From Polynucleobacter meluiroseus (GTDB lineage: Bacteria > Pseudomonadota > Gammaproteobacteria > Burkholderiales > Burkholderiaceae): a stretch of 64,000 bases of DNA. Below the pieces are notes generated by a model. The model was not told the DNA's origin. It searched no databases and saw only the letters and a list, made by a program, of their open reading frames with translations. This document shows positions 37,073-46,498 of this stretch, one piece after another (positions within the stretch are counted from its first letter, which is position 1; every line of letters begins with the position of its first letter). The stretch is taken from the NCBI GenBank assembly GCA_945881875.1, contig CAMCVH010000001.1:310001-374000 (forward strand), read 5' to 3'. The position numbers and the translations under genes are program-made.

Positions 37073-39070
37073 TTATTCAAATCGTAGGATTTGTTGATCA
37101 ACTGCAAGGCTCTCACCTTTAGCAACCATCACTTCTGCGATCACGCCATCTTGAGTGGCTAATAAGACGTTTTCCATCTTCATCGCTTCAATCGCAGCTA
37201 AGCGCTGTCCCGCTTCTACTTTTTGACCCACTGTCACAGCCACATCGACCAATAAACCAGGCATAGGTGACAAAAGGAATTTAGACATATCCGGTGGTTC
37301 TTTGAAAGGCATTAACTTTTGCATTTCAGCACCATTGGGTGTCAAGACCAGGCTATCAACACGCACACCATCAAACTGAATCCGGTAGAACAAATTAGTA
37401 CGTTCTACTTGAGCTGCAATTTGCTGACCATTAACGACTGCGTTATAAATAATCTGCCCTGGGTTCCATTCAGTCTGAATGTCATAAGTTTTATTTTTAA
37501 CGACAACTTTGTAACCCGAAGCTGTCGGCTCAATATTCGCTGTTACATAATCCATCTTGCCAGGTTCGCCAGAGCCTACAACGAAGCTATCTGGAATCTT
37601 CATCTCATGACCTTCTAACTGACCATAGATACCTGTGGCACGCTGTAAATAGCGGTGATGAACTGCCGTTGCTAAGGCATCCATCAAACCTAAATCGGCA
37701 GGCTTGACGTCACTGGCTCTAAAACCATGTGGAAACTCTTCAGCAATAAAACCTGTATTGAAGTCACCAGAAATAAAGCGTGGATGCTGCATCAAGGCTG
37801 CTTGGAATGGAATATTTGAATGGATGCCACGAATCACAAACTTATTTAATGCAGCGCGCATCTTCATGATGGCATCTAGACGATCTTTGCCATGCACAAT
37901 CAATTTAGCAATCATGGAGTCGTAATACATCGGAATCTCGCCACCCTCATAGACACCGGTATCTACACGCACACCATCCATCTCTTCTGGTGGTTGATAT
38001 CTAACTAGTCGACCTGTTGAAGGTAAGAAGCTCCGATACGGATCGTCAGCATTAATACGACACTCCATCGACCAGCCATTGCGCTGAATATCTTTTTGAC
38101 CAAATGATAGTTTTTCACCAGCAGCCACACGAATCATCTGCTCAACCAAATCTAGGCCAGTAATCGACTCTGTGACAGGATGTTCCACTTGCAAACGCGT
38201 GTTCATTTCTAAGAAATAGAAAGACTGATCTTTACCCACAACAAACTCAACCGTTCCAGCTGATTGGTATTTAACAGCCTTCGCTAAAGCAACAGCTTGC
38301 TCACCCATGGCCTTGCGAGTGGCTTCACTGATAAATGGTGATGGTGCCTCTTCAATGACCTTTTGATGACGACGCTGAATCGAACACTCACGTTCCCATA
38401 AATAAACTGTGTTGCCATGAGCATCACCTAAAACCTGAATCTCAATGTGACGTGGCTCTTCTACGAACTTTTCGATAAAGACGCGATCATCACCGAAACT
38501 GTTTAATGCTTCATTTTTACAAGCTGAGAATCCTTCGAAAGCTTCTTTGTCGTTATATGCTACACGCAAGCCTTTACCGCCACCACCAGCCGAAGCTTTG
38601 ATCATGACTGGATAGCCAATATCTTGTGCAATCTTTACGGCAAACTCAGGTGTATCAATCGCATCGTTGTAACCAGGAATGGTGTTGACCTTAGCTTCAT
38701 TAGCTAGCTTCTTGGATGCGATCTTGTCACCCATAGCAGCTATTGAATAATGCTTGGGACCAATAAAAGTAATACCTTCTTCTTCTAAACGTTTAGCAAA
38801 AGCTTCGTTCTCGGATAAGAAACCATATCCAGGATGAACCGCTTCAGCACCAGTGTCTTTACAAGCCTTGATGATGTTATCCATCTTGAGGTAAGACTCA
38901 CGTGACGGTGCTGGGCCAATACAAACGGCCTCATCAGCCATCTCAACGTGGCGTGCGTCTTTATCTGCTTCAGAATAAACAGCAACAGTATTGATACCCA
39001 TCTTGCGGGCTGTTTTAATCACGCGGCAAGCAATCTCACCACGGTTAGCAATCAGAATCTTTTTAAACAT
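37073..39070 (-). CDS. pccA: Propionyl-CoA carboxylase, biotin-containing alpha subunit
   Basis: ATP-dependent biotin carboxylase plus carrier. The biotin carboxylase half shows the glycine-rich [13 protein letters not shown] loop, [22 protein letters not shown] (in the form [15 protein letters not shown]) and the N-terminal [14 protein letters not shown]. The C-terminal biotinyl domain carries EAMKMEN with Lys about 30 residues from the end. At 665 aa it is full length. Its partner pccB lies 17 bp upstream in the same transcript; context favours propionyl-CoA over acetyl-CoA as substrate. Confidence 0.94.
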   Translation of the reverse strand: MFKKILIANRGEIACRVIKTARKMGINTVAVYSEADKDARHVEMADEAVCIGPAPSRESYLKMDNIIKACKDTGAEAVHPGYGFLSENEAFAKRLEEEGITFIGPKHYSIAAMGDKIASKKLANEAKVNTIPGYNDAIDTPEFAVKIAQDIGYPVMIKASAGGGGKGLRVAYNDKEAFEGFSACKNEALNSFGDDRVFIEKFVEEPRHIEIQVLGDAHGNTVYLWERECSIQRRHQKVIEEAPSPFISEATRKAMGEQAVALAKAVKYQSAGTVEFVVGKDQSFYFLEMNTRLQVEHPVTESITGLDLVEQMIRVAAGEKLSFGQKDIQRNGWSMECRINADDPYRSFLPSTGRLVRYQPPEEMDGVRVDTGVYEGGEIPMYYDSMIAKLIVHGKDRLDAIMKMRAALNKFVIRGIHSNIPFQAALMQHPRFISGDFNTGFIAEEFPHGFRASDVKPADLGLMDALATAVHHRYLQRATGIYGQLEGHEMKIPDSFVVGSGEPGKMDYVTANIEPTASGYKVVVKNKTYDIQTEWNPGQIIYNAVVNGQQIAAQVERTNLFYRIQFDGVRVDSLVLTPNGAEMQKLMPFKEPPDMSKFLLSPMPGLLVDVAVTVGQKVEAGQRLAAIEAMKMENVLLATQDGVIAEVMVAKGESLAVDQQILRFE

Positions 39071-39087
39071 GTTCTTTTCCTAATCGA

Positions 39088-40620
39088 TTAGAGGGGGATG
39101 TTGCCGTGTTTGCGCCATGGATTTTCTATTTTCTTATCCTTGAGCATCGCTAAAGATCGGGCTATACGCTTCCTGGTTTCGTGAGGCATGATCACATCAT
39201 CGATGTAACCACGACGACCTGCTACGAATGGATTAGCAAATTTAGATTTGTATTCAGCTTCACGCTCGGCTAACTTCGTAGGATTGCCTTTTTCTTCACG
39301 GAAGATAATTTCAACAGCACCCTTAGGCCCCATCACTGCGATTTCAGCAGATGGCCAAGCAAAGTTCACGTCACCTCTTAAATGTTTAGAGGCCATCACG
39401 TCATAGGCACCACCGTAAGCTTTACGAGTAATGACTGTAATTTTAGGAACGGTACATTCCGCATAAGCATAAAGTAATTTAGCGCCATGCTTGATGATGC
39501 CACCGTACTCTTGAGCAGTGCCCGGCATGAAGCCTGGCACGTCAACAAATGTCACAACCGGAATATTGAAAGCATCACAGAAGCGCACAAAGCGTGCCGC
39601 TTTGATCGAAGATTTGATATCTAAACAACCTGCAAGAACTAATGGCTGGTTGGCCACAATACCTACCGTTTGACCTTCGATACGCGCAAAACCAATAATG
39701 ATATTTTTAGCGTAGTCAGGTTGCAGTTCAAAGAAATCACCATCATCCACCGTCTTAGTGATGAGCTCATGCATGTCATAAGGCTTGTTCGCGTTATCCG
39801 GCACCAGTGTGTCTAATGAATAATCCAAATGCTCAGCCGTATCGGCAGCTTTTCGAACTGGTGGCTTTTCTTTATTGGATAGCGGCAGATAGTTAAAGAA
39901 ACGACGCAACATCATGATGGCTTCTACATCGTTATCAAAAGAACGATCGCACACACCAGACTTGGTTGAATGCGTTAAGGCACCACCTAATTCTTCAGCC
40001 GTTACTTCTTCATGCGTCACAGTCTTAACGACTTCAGGCCCGGTCACAAACATGTAGGAACTGTCTTTGACCATGAATATAAAGTCTGTCAAAGCTGGTG
40101 AATACACCGCACCACCAGCTGAAGGTCCCATGATGAGAGAGATCTGAGGAATCACACCTGATGCAGATACGTTACGCTGGAAAATCTCGGCATAGCCTCC
40201 CAAAGATGCAACGCCTTCCTGAATACGTGCGCCACCCGAGTCATTCAAACCAATCACAGGTGCTCCGACTTTCATCGCTTGATCCATGACCTTACAAATC
40301 TTTTCAGCATGTGCTTCAGACAATGAACCACCGAATACAGTGAAGTCTTGTGAAAACACAAATACCAAACGACCATTGATCATGCCGTAACCAGTCACAA
40401 CACCATCACCTGGCACAGACTCATCAGCCATACCAAAATCAGTACAGCGGTGCTCAACGAACATATCCCACTCTTCAAAGGAACCTTCATCCAGTAAAAG
40501 TTCAATGCGCTCACGTGCAGTCAACTTACCTTTGCCATGTTGGGCACTGATACGCTTTTGACCACCACCTAGGCGAGCTTGCTCTCGCTTGGCTTCTAAT
40601 TGCTTAATGATGTCGTTCAT
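39088..40620 (-). CDS. pccB: Propionyl-CoA carboxylase, beta (carboxyltransferase) subunit
   Basis: Transfers carboxyl from biotin to propionyl-CoA, yielding methylmalonyl-CoA. The 510-aa crotonase-fold protein has the twin oxyanion regions: [20 protein letters not shown] in the N-half and [20 protein letters not shown] in the C-half, plus [13 protein letters not shown]. The C-terminal [16 protein letters not shown] is typical. It lies 41 bp behind meaB. Confidence 0.94.
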   Translation of the reverse strand: MNDIIKQLEAKREQARLGGGQKRISAQHGKGKLTARERIELLLDEGSFEEWDMFVEHRCTDFGMADESVPGDGVVTGYGMINGRLVFVFSQDFTVFGGSLSEAHAEKICKVMDQAMKVGAPVIGLNDSGGARIQEGVASLGGYAEIFQRNVSASGVIPQISLIMGPSAGGAVYSPALTDFIFMVKDSSYMFVTGPEVVKTVTHEEVTAEELGGALTHSTKSGVCDRSFDNDVEAIMMLRRFFNYLPLSNKEKPPVRKAADTAEHLDYSLDTLVPDNANKPYDMHELITKTVDDGDFFELQPDYAKNIIIGFARIEGQTVGIVANQPLVLAGCLDIKSSIKAARFVRFCDAFNIPVVTFVDVPGFMPGTAQEYGGIIKHGAKLLYAYAECTVPKITVITRKAYGGAYDVMASKHLRGDVNFAWPSAEIAVMGPKGAVEIIFREEKGNPTKLAEREAEYKSKFANPFVAGRRGYIDDVIMPHETRKRIARSLAMLKDKKIENPWRKHGNIPL

Positions 40621-40661
40621 GGAATGTGTTCCTTTATTTCTTTTTATTTATTTCTTCTTAC

Positions 40662-41681
40662 TTATTTCATTAAATCTAATAATTTTCTAGCAGCTACCGA
40701 AGCGGCAATCTCTCCAGCATTAACAGCACGCTTTAGGTCGGGTAATAGTTTTTGGACCGCTTGATTATTTTCAAAACTTTGCTTAAGACCTGCTTCAATG
40801 CGTTCCCACATCCAAGCCTGCGACTGATTTTGACGACGGCTCTTAAGATGTCCATAAGTTGTTTGGATATTTTGGAATTGATTGACCAAGTCCCAAAATT
40901 CTGTAATGCCTTCAGATTTCAAGGCACTCATCTTGATGACTCTTGGATGCCAAAGTGCCTCATCGTGGTGAGCATGATCAGGGTTGCCATGCATGCTATA
41001 TAAGCGCAAAGAACTCAAGACTTGAGCTTGGGCTCGCATAGCGGCATCAGGATCTAAGTCGACTTTATTGATGATGACGAGATCAGCTAATTCCATCACG
41101 CCTTTTTTAATCGCTTGAAGGTCATCGCCTGCATTGGGTAATTGCAATAAGACAAACATATCGGTCATGTTGGCGACAGCAATTTCACTTTGACCCACAC
41201 CAACCGTCTCAACAATCACCACATCATGCCCTGCCGCTTCAGCGACTAACATCGCTTCACGTGTTTTTTCAGCAACGCCACCTAAGTTACCTGAGGAAGG
41301 GCTTGGACGTATGAAAGCTTTTTCATGAACTGATAAAAATTCCATACGAGTTTTGTCACCTAATATAGAACCACCATTGATAGTAGAAGATGGATCAATC
41401 GCCAACACAGCAACACGATGACCTTTTTCTATAAGGTAGAGACCCAAAGCTTCAATGAATGTCGATTTACCAACACCAGGAACACCAGAAATACCTAATC
41501 TAAAAGAGTTACCACTCTTAGGCAGAATGGCATTGAGTAACTCATCAGCTCTTAGACGGTGATCAGGTCTGGTTGACTCTAACAAAGTAATCGCTTTTGC
41601 CATGGATCGACGTTGCTCAGAGCCAGGCTTTGCAGCTGGTCCGCAAATGGCATCAACGAGGGCTTGATCTTCTTTGTTCAT
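40662..41681 (-). CDS. meaB: Methylmalonyl-CoA mutase chaperone GTPase MeaB
   Basis: G3E GTPase that loads and protects adenosylcobalamin in methylmalonyl-CoA mutase. The P-loop GISGVPGVGKST lies near residues 60-71, the Mg-binding Asp in AVLAIDPSS, switch region ETVGVGQSE, and the guanine-specificity motif IINKVDLD. 339 aa is normal for MeaB/ArgK. It is placed between mutase and pccB in the same transcript, with 30 bp to the mutase gene. Confidence 0.94.
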   Translation of the reverse strand: MNKEDQALVDAICGPAAKPGSEQRRSMAKAITLLESTRPDHRLRADELLNAILPKSGNSFRLGISGVPGVGKSTFIEALGLYLIEKGHRVAVLAIDPSSTINGGSILGDKTRMEFLSVHEKAFIRPSPSSGNLGGVAEKTREAMLVAEAAGHDVVIVETVGVGQSEIAVANMTDMFVLLQLPNAGDDLQAIKKGVMELADLVIINKVDLDPDAAMRAQAQVLSSLRLYSMHGNPDHAHHDEALWHPRVIKMSALKSEGITEFWDLVNQFQNIQTTYGHLKSRRQNQSQAWMWERIEAGLKQSFENNQAVQKLLPDLKRAVNAGEIAASVAARKLLDLMK

Positions 41682-41711
41682 TCAGTTTTATTTATTGATC
41701 AAAATAAATTT

Positions 41712-43880
41712 TTACTTCTTGAGCGATAAACGAATTTGCTCAAGCACGTCTTTTGCTGAAGCAGGTATTGGAGTACCAGGACCGTAAATACCTTTTACAC
41801 CCGCTTCATACAATTCTTCATAGTCTTGGCGTGGAATCACACCACCTACGAAAACGATGATGTCATCGGCACCTTGTTTTTTAAGTTCAGCAATGATGGC
41901 GGGTACTAGAGTTTTATGACCTGCAGCTAAAGTTGAGACACCTAAGGCGTGAACATCATTCTCAATGGCTTGGCGGGCACACTCTTCAGGGGTTTGGAAT
42001 AAAGGTCCCATGTCCACATCAAAGCCCAAGTCCGCAAATGCTGTAGCAACAACTTTGGCACCACGATCATGACCATCTTGGCCCAGCTTGGCGATCATCA
42101 CGCGTGGATGACGACCTTCTTCTTTAGCAAAGTCGGCAATTTCTGTTTTTAATTTATCCCAGCCTTCTGCTGAGTCATAAGCAGCTGCATACACACCAGT
42201 CACCTTTTGAGTATCGGCGCGATGGCGCCCAAAGACTTTCTCTAATGCATCAGATACTTCACCTACTGTTGCTCTTAGGCGAGACGCATCGATGGCTAAA
42301 GCTAATAAGTTACCTGTATTAGTTTCTGCAGCGTGCGTGAGTGCATCCAATGCGGCTTGAACCTTCGCGCTATCGCGCTTGGTTTTTACTTCTTTCAGAC
42401 GAACAATTTGTGAATCACGAACTTTGTTGTTATCAATGGCCATGATGTCGATGTTGTCTTCTTTGGCTAACTTGTATTTGTTAACACCAACAATCACATC
42501 TTTACCAGAGTCAATACACGCTTGCTTTTCAGCAGCGGCAGCTTCAATCTTTAATTTGGCCCAGCCATTCTCAACAGCTTTCGTCATGCCACCCATGGTC
42601 TCAACTTCTTGGATGATTTCTAATGCTTTATCAGCCATGTCATGAGTGAGCTTTTCCATCATGTAAGAGCCCGCCCAAGGATCAATCACATTGGTGATGT
42701 GTGTTTCTTCTTGCAGAATCAACTGCGTATTACGAGCGATGCGTGATGAGAAGTTAGTTGGTAAAGCAATGGCTTCATCAAATGAATTGGTGTGCAAAGA
42801 TTGTGTGCCACCAAAGATCGCTGCCATGGCTTCTATAGTCGTACGAACCACGTTGTTATGGGGATCTTGCTCTGTTAAAGACCAACCCGATGTTTGGCAA
42901 TGTGTGCGCAACATCAATGATTTAGAGTTCTTAGGATTGAACTCCTTCATGACTTTCCACCATAACAAACGAGCAGCTCGTAGTTTGGCTACCTCTAAGT
43001 AGAAGTTCATACCAATGGCAAAGAAGAATGACAATCGATCTGCAAAGTCATCGACATCCAAACCTTTAGCTATGGCAGTTTTGACATATTCTTTACCATC
43101 AGCGATGGTGAAAGCTAATTCCAAAGCTTGGTTAGCACCTGCCTCTTGCATGTGGTAACCCGAAATAGAAATCGAGTTGAACTTGGGCATGTTTTTAGAG
43201 CTGTATTCAATGATGTCGCCAATGATGCGCATCGATGGCTCAGGAGGATAGATGTAAGTGTTACGCACCATGAATTCTTTCAGAATGTCATTCTGAATCG
43301 TGCCAGATAACTGATCTTGCTTCACACCTTGCTCTTCAGCAGCTACAACATAAGCAGCTAAGATTGGTAGTACCGCGCCGTTCATGGTCATGGAAACAGA
43401 AACTTTATCCAATGGAATCTCATTGAACAAGATCTTCATATCTTCTACAGAATCAATGGCAACTCCTGCTTTACCCACATCACCTGTTACACGAGGATGA
43501 TCAGAGTCATAGCCTCTGTGAGTGGCTAAGTCAAAAGCGACCGATACACCTTGCCCACCAGCTGCAAGAGCTTGGCGATAAAAAGCATTAGATTCTTCAG
43601 CGGTTGAGAAACCAGCGTATTGACGAATAGTCCATGGACGAACGGAATACATGGTCGCTTGCGGGCCGCGAACGAATGGCTCGAAACCAGGCAATGTGTT
43701 GGAGAAAGGCAAGCCTTCTGTATCGGCTGCTGTGTAGAGGGCTTTTAGTTTGATGTCATCAGGCGTTTTCCAACCCAAGGCATTGACATCACCATTGGGC
43801 GCTGATTTAGCAGCAGCTTTTTCCCACGCTTCAATGCTTGGGTTACTGAATGACGGCCATTTGTTATTACTTGAACTCAT
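41712..43880 (-). CDS. scpA: Methylmalonyl-CoA mutase, single-chain B12-dependent
   Basis: Interconverts (R)-methylmalonyl-CoA and succinyl-CoA. The substrate-binding barrel comes first ([20 protein letters not shown] near residue 65, [24 protein letters not shown]) and the C-terminal cobalamin domain contains DGHDRGAK with the lower-ligand histidine, then GVSTLAAGH and FVGGVIP. At 722 aa it is the catalytic large-subunit type with its own B12 domain. First gene of the operon mutase-meaB-pccB-pccA-VOC, divergent from a GntR regulator 102 bp away. It makes the organism dependent on B12, made or imported. Confidence 0.95.
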   Translation of the reverse strand: MSSSNNKWPSFSNPSIEAWEKAAAKSAPNGDVNALGWKTPDDIKLKALYTAADTEGLPFSNTLPGFEPFVRGPQATMYSVRPWTIRQYAGFSTAEESNAFYRQALAAGGQGVSVAFDLATHRGYDSDHPRVTGDVGKAGVAIDSVEDMKILFNEIPLDKVSVSMTMNGAVLPILAAYVVAAEEQGVKQDQLSGTIQNDILKEFMVRNTYIYPPEPSMRIIGDIIEYSSKNMPKFNSISISGYHMQEAGANQALELAFTIADGKEYVKTAIAKGLDVDDFADRLSFFFAIGMNFYLEVAKLRAARLLWWKVMKEFNPKNSKSLMLRTHCQTSGWSLTEQDPHNNVVRTTIEAMAAIFGGTQSLHTNSFDEAIALPTNFSSRIARNTQLILQEETHITNVIDPWAGSYMMEKLTHDMADKALEIIQEVETMGGMTKAVENGWAKLKIEAAAAEKQACIDSGKDVIVGVNKYKLAKEDNIDIMAIDNNKVRDSQIVRLKEVKTKRDSAKVQAALDALTHAAETNTGNLLALAIDASRLRATVGEVSDALEKVFGRHRADTQKVTGVYAAAYDSAEGWDKLKTEIADFAKEEGRHPRVMIAKLGQDGHDRGAKVVATAFADLGFDVDMGPLFQTPEECARQAIENDVHALGVSTLAAGHKTLVPAIIAELKKQGADDIIVFVGGVIPRQDYEELYEAGVKGIYGPGTPIPASAKDVLEQIRLSLKK

Positions 43881-43961
43881 CTCATCTCCACAACACTTGA
43901 ACTTATAACCGTAATTTAACAGATAATTGTTAGTAATTACCTTGCCTTTTTATATTTATGT

Positions 43962-43982
43962 ATTCATAATTCATAATTCAAA
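43962..43982 (+). repeat. Tandem 7-bp repeat at the gntR start
   Basis: ATTCATA, ATTCATA and ATTCAAA follow each other without gaps and end at the ATG of the regulator gene, occupying the place where a ribosome binding site would be. It lies in the 102-bp region shared with the mutase promoter, so it may also be part of an operator. Confidence 0.6.
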
Positions 43983-44615
43983 ATGACACTTAATCCAAGA
44001 CCCCTCTATGAAGAAGTAGCTGAAAGACTGCGAACCAGCATCTTTTCGCATGAATTCGCCCCTGGAGACTGGGTTGACGAGCAAGCATTAGCTATTCAGT
44101 ACGGTATTAGCCGCACACCTATGCGTGAAGCCATTAAGGTTTTGGCAGCGGAAGGCTTGATCACCATGAAAATGCGTCGTGGGGCCTATGTCACTGAGGT
44201 TTCAAAGTCTGATTTAAGCCAAATCTTTACCGTTTTGGCCCTTTTAGAGGGTCAAGCTTGTCGAGAAGTCGCCAAAATAGCGACCGAAAAGGAGCTAGAT
44301 GACCTAGATAGTCTACATTTGAAGTTAGAGCGCTCTGCTGCTGATCGAGATTTGGATCTGTTTTTTGCCATTAATCAGCAATTTCACGACAAGATTCAAG
44401 AGATTTGCGCCAATCCTTGGATGCAACGCGTTATTTTAGATTTGAGAAAAGTATTAAAACTTCAGAGACGTGATTCGCTGAGTAAGCGTGGTCGTCTGGA
44501 AAGTTCATTGATAGAGCACCGCAAAATACTCTCTGCCCTACTAGCTCGTGATGCCGATTTAGCAGAAAAGCTCATGAAAGAGCACCTCTTACAGGGCCAA
44601 TTAGCCGCTAAGTAA
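43983..44615 (+). CDS. GntR family regulator, FCD (FadR-like) type
   Basis: A 210-aa transcription factor. The winged helix-turn-helix runs from LYEEVAERLRTSIFSHEFAP to GISRTPMREAIKVLAAEGLI and GAYVTEVS, followed by an all-helical FCD effector domain containing HxxLxRS-like and FHDKIQEICANPWM metal-site histidines. It is divergent from the methylmalonyl-CoA mutase operon, so control of that operon by an acyl-CoA or carboxylate signal is likely, though inferred. No Shine-Dalgarno is visible; the short tandem repeat is there instead. Confidence 0.85.
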   Translation: MTLNPRPLYEEVAERLRTSIFSHEFAPGDWVDEQALAIQYGISRTPMREAIKVLAAEGLITMKMRRGAYVTEVSKSDLSQIFTVLALLEGQACREVAKIATEKELDDLDSLHLKLERSAADRDLDLFFAINQQFHDKIQEICANPWMQRVILDLRKVLKLQRRDSLSKRGRLESSLIEHRKILSALLARDADLAEKLMKEHLLQGQLAAK

Positions 44616-44619
44616 GCAT

Positions 44620-44658
44620 TAAAAAAGCCGCTCAATTTTTCAATTCAGCGGCTTTTAA
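44620..44658. terminator. Bidirectional terminator between gntR and cytochrome c genes
   Basis: AAAAGCCGCT (44623-44632) pairs with AGCGGCTTTT (44647-44656), with A and T runs on the flanks. It separates two convergent genes. Confidence 0.9.
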
Positions 44659-44673
44659 TTGAGTGAAAGAGAA

Positions 44674-45015
44674 TTACTTCTTCATCACCATTGTTCCTGG
44701 CAAGCTAGAAATATAGGCAGCCATATCTTTCAAGTCTTTATCTGAATATTGAGCAACTTGACCAACCATAATGGCATTACTACGACCAAGATTAGGATTA
44801 TTCGTTACTTTGTATGATCTAAGAGCATGGTAAAGGTAGTCAGCTGGCTGACCTGCTAGCTTTGGATATTCAGCAACAACAGGTTTATTGAGGTTTTCAC
44901 CATGGCAACCAATACAAGCACCCTTTGATATGAGTTCTTGACCTTTTTTTAGATCTGCTGCATTGGCTGAGAATACAAAAGATGCTGTTACAGCTGCCAA
45001 CAAAATACGTTTCAT
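44674..45015 (-). CDS. Small class I cytochrome c
   Basis: A 113-aa periplasmic monoheme cytochrome: signal peptide ending near ANAAD (residue 20), heme-binding CIGCH at about 35-39, and an axial Met candidate in NAIMVGQVAQ. It resembles half of the diheme c4/c553 type. AGGAG precedes the ATG. It follows another small cytochrome by 13 bp; the two probably act in series or as a complex in electron transfer to a terminal oxidase, but no oxidase is nearby. Confidence 0.88.
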   Translation of the reverse strand: MKRILLAAVTASFVFSANAADLKKGQELISKGACIGCHGENLNKPVVAEYPKLAGQPADYLYHALRSYKVTNNPNLGRSNAIMVGQVAQYSDKDLKDMAAYISSLPGTMVMKK

Positions 45016-45028
45016 ATGGGGCTCCTAC

Positions 45029-45376
45029 TTACTTCAATTTATTGATGGTTGTTGCTGATGTTTGAGTCGCATAGTACTCAGCAATATCAGCCATATCTTG
45101 ATCACTCAATGAGGCAGCAATACTGCGCATCGTTGGATGTTTGCGCTCGCCTTTTTTGTAAGCTTGAAGAGCGGCTGCAATGTAAGCAGCATTTTGACCA
45201 CCTAAAAGAGGTACTGTGTAAATTTCTGGGAAGCTTGAGCGGTATCCAGGGATAGCGTGGCAACCAATACACATGCTTACTTTGGATTCGGCGGCTTTAG
45301 CGTCGCCTTTAAGTGCTTGGGCTTGAACTGAACCCATCATTCCGAGTGTTACAGCAACAATTAGTAGTTTTTTCAT
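45029..45376 (-). CDS. Small class I cytochrome c
   Basis: A 115-aa monoheme cytochrome with signal peptide (cleavage near VQAQA) and CIGCH at about 36-40, followed by PGYRSSFPEIY and KHPTMRSIAASL, where Met is the likely sixth ligand. The frame extends 19 codons upstream, but the start MKKLLIVAV begins a clean signal peptide. First gene of the two-cytochrome transcript. Distinct in sequence from its neighbour, so not a recent duplicate. Confidence 0.87.
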   Translation of the reverse strand: MKKLLIVAVTLGMMGSVQAQALKGDAKAAESKVSMCIGCHAIPGYRSSFPEIYTVPLLGGQNAAYIAAALQAYKKGERKHPTMRSIAASLSDQDMADIAEYYATQTSATTINKLK

Positions 45377-45597
45377 AGTGTCTAAGTAATGAGGTAGATC
45401 TAAAAATATTGACAGAAGTATAGCGGATGCCAAGAGGAAATTGCTTGTTAAAAGAACTTTTTACACTTTTTTAAGAGTCTAGAGGGCTCCACAAGCACCT
45501 ATTTACTGGCTTATGTGGGGATTTAGCAATGGTCTTCTAACCAAGCTGGATTAGCTCAAAAGCTTAGTCATACAATAACAACATTCTTGGAGAAAAT

Positions 45598-46056
45598 ATG
45601 TCTTATATCGAACAACGCTTAAAAGAATTGAACATTACCCTGCCATCTGCTGGTGCACCGGCTGCTGCCTATGTGATGTCTGCCCAAACAGGAAATACCC
45701 TCTTTCTATCTGGGCATATTGCTAAAAAAGATGGCAAACCTTTAGTGGGTAAGTTGGGTCTGAATATGAGCACCGAGGAAGGCAAAGCTGCGGCAAGAAG
45801 TATTGCGATTGATTTGATGGCCACCATGCAAGCGCACCTTGGCAATCTAGATCGCGTCAAGCGCATCGTCAAAGTGATGAGCTTAGTTAATTCCACCCAA
45901 GAATATACCGAGCATCATTTGGTGACGAACGGTTGCTCAGAGTTATTGTTTGAAGTTTTTGGCGAAGCTGGCAAACATGCGCGCAGTGCTTTTGGTGTGG
46001 CTCAAATCCCTTTGGGAGCTTGTGTAGAAATCGAGTTGATTGCTGAGATTGAGTAA
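45598..46056 (+). CDS. RidA (YjgF) family protein
   Basis: A 152-aa member of the Rid family, whose archetype hydrolyses reactive enamines and imines from PLP enzymes. It is the longer subtype starting YIEQRLKELNITLPSAG, with a GNTLFLSGHI core strand. Archetypal RidA has a catalytic Arg in a PVARS-like segment near the C-terminus; here the equivalent is HARSAFGVAQIPLGACVEIE, which keeps an arginine. GGAG precedes the ATG. Substrate not inferable. Confidence 0.9.
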   Translation: MSYIEQRLKELNITLPSAGAPAAAYVMSAQTGNTLFLSGHIAKKDGKPLVGKLGLNMSTEEGKAAARSIAIDLMATMQAHLGNLDRVKRIVKVMSLVNSTQEYTEHHLVTNGCSELLFEVFGEAGKHARSAFGVAQIPLGACVEIELIAEIE

Positions 46057-46063
46057 GTCTTGT

Positions 46064-46465
46064 TTATTTCTTAGCAACGAGTGCCATTGAAACTGCTAAG
46101 CCAAAGACTAATGCGACCTTACTAAATCCGTTGCTGATAACGTTGGTATTAGATACCAATTCAATTAGAAACAGGGGTATATAAAGCAACACTCCAGAAA
46201 TAAAACTCACTATAAAAAGAACAATTCCAAGAAGAAGCGTTCTCATTAAGTTAGTTGGTATGCATTTGAGATATTCAAACTTTGAAATCTTTTCTTTAAT
46301 ACTAAAGTCTGCCATTTCAGAAAGATTTTTACTGGCCTCACCCTTAGGTAACATTGCGATCGTATTAAAAATTAAAAAAGCAATCGCCCATTCAAGCAGA
46401 CTTGTTCCTTGTGTAACGGAATCAAAAAAACCGAAAATAAAATCAAACTCGCTTACTTCACTCAT
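46064..46465 (-). CDS. Hypothetical membrane protein
   Basis: Not recognised. A 133-aa protein with three hydrophobic segments (about residues 21-38, 72-100 and 110-130) and a charged loop between the first and second containing KEGASKNLSEMADFS-like residues. It is convergent with the ridA-like gene, seven bases from its stop, and lies 33 bp behind nothing but the parC 3' end on the same strand direction. Codon and base use look like the neighbours. No function is proposed. Confidence 0.6.
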   Translation of the reverse strand: MSEVSEFDFIFGFFDSVTQGTSLLEWAIAFLIFNTIAMLPKGEASKNLSEMADFSIKEKISKFEYLKCIPTNLMRTLLLGIVLFIVSFISGVLLYIPLFLIELVSNTNVISNGFSKVALVFGLAVSMALVAKK

Positions 46466-46498
46466 GATGACTCGCTTTATAAATAATTAAGTTTAATA

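Noticed and set aside
43881..43961. FadR-type palindromic operator in the mutase/gntR intergenic region
   Set aside because: Only AT-rich partial palindromes such as TAATTGTTAGTAATTA are present; none matches a GntR consensus well enough to name.
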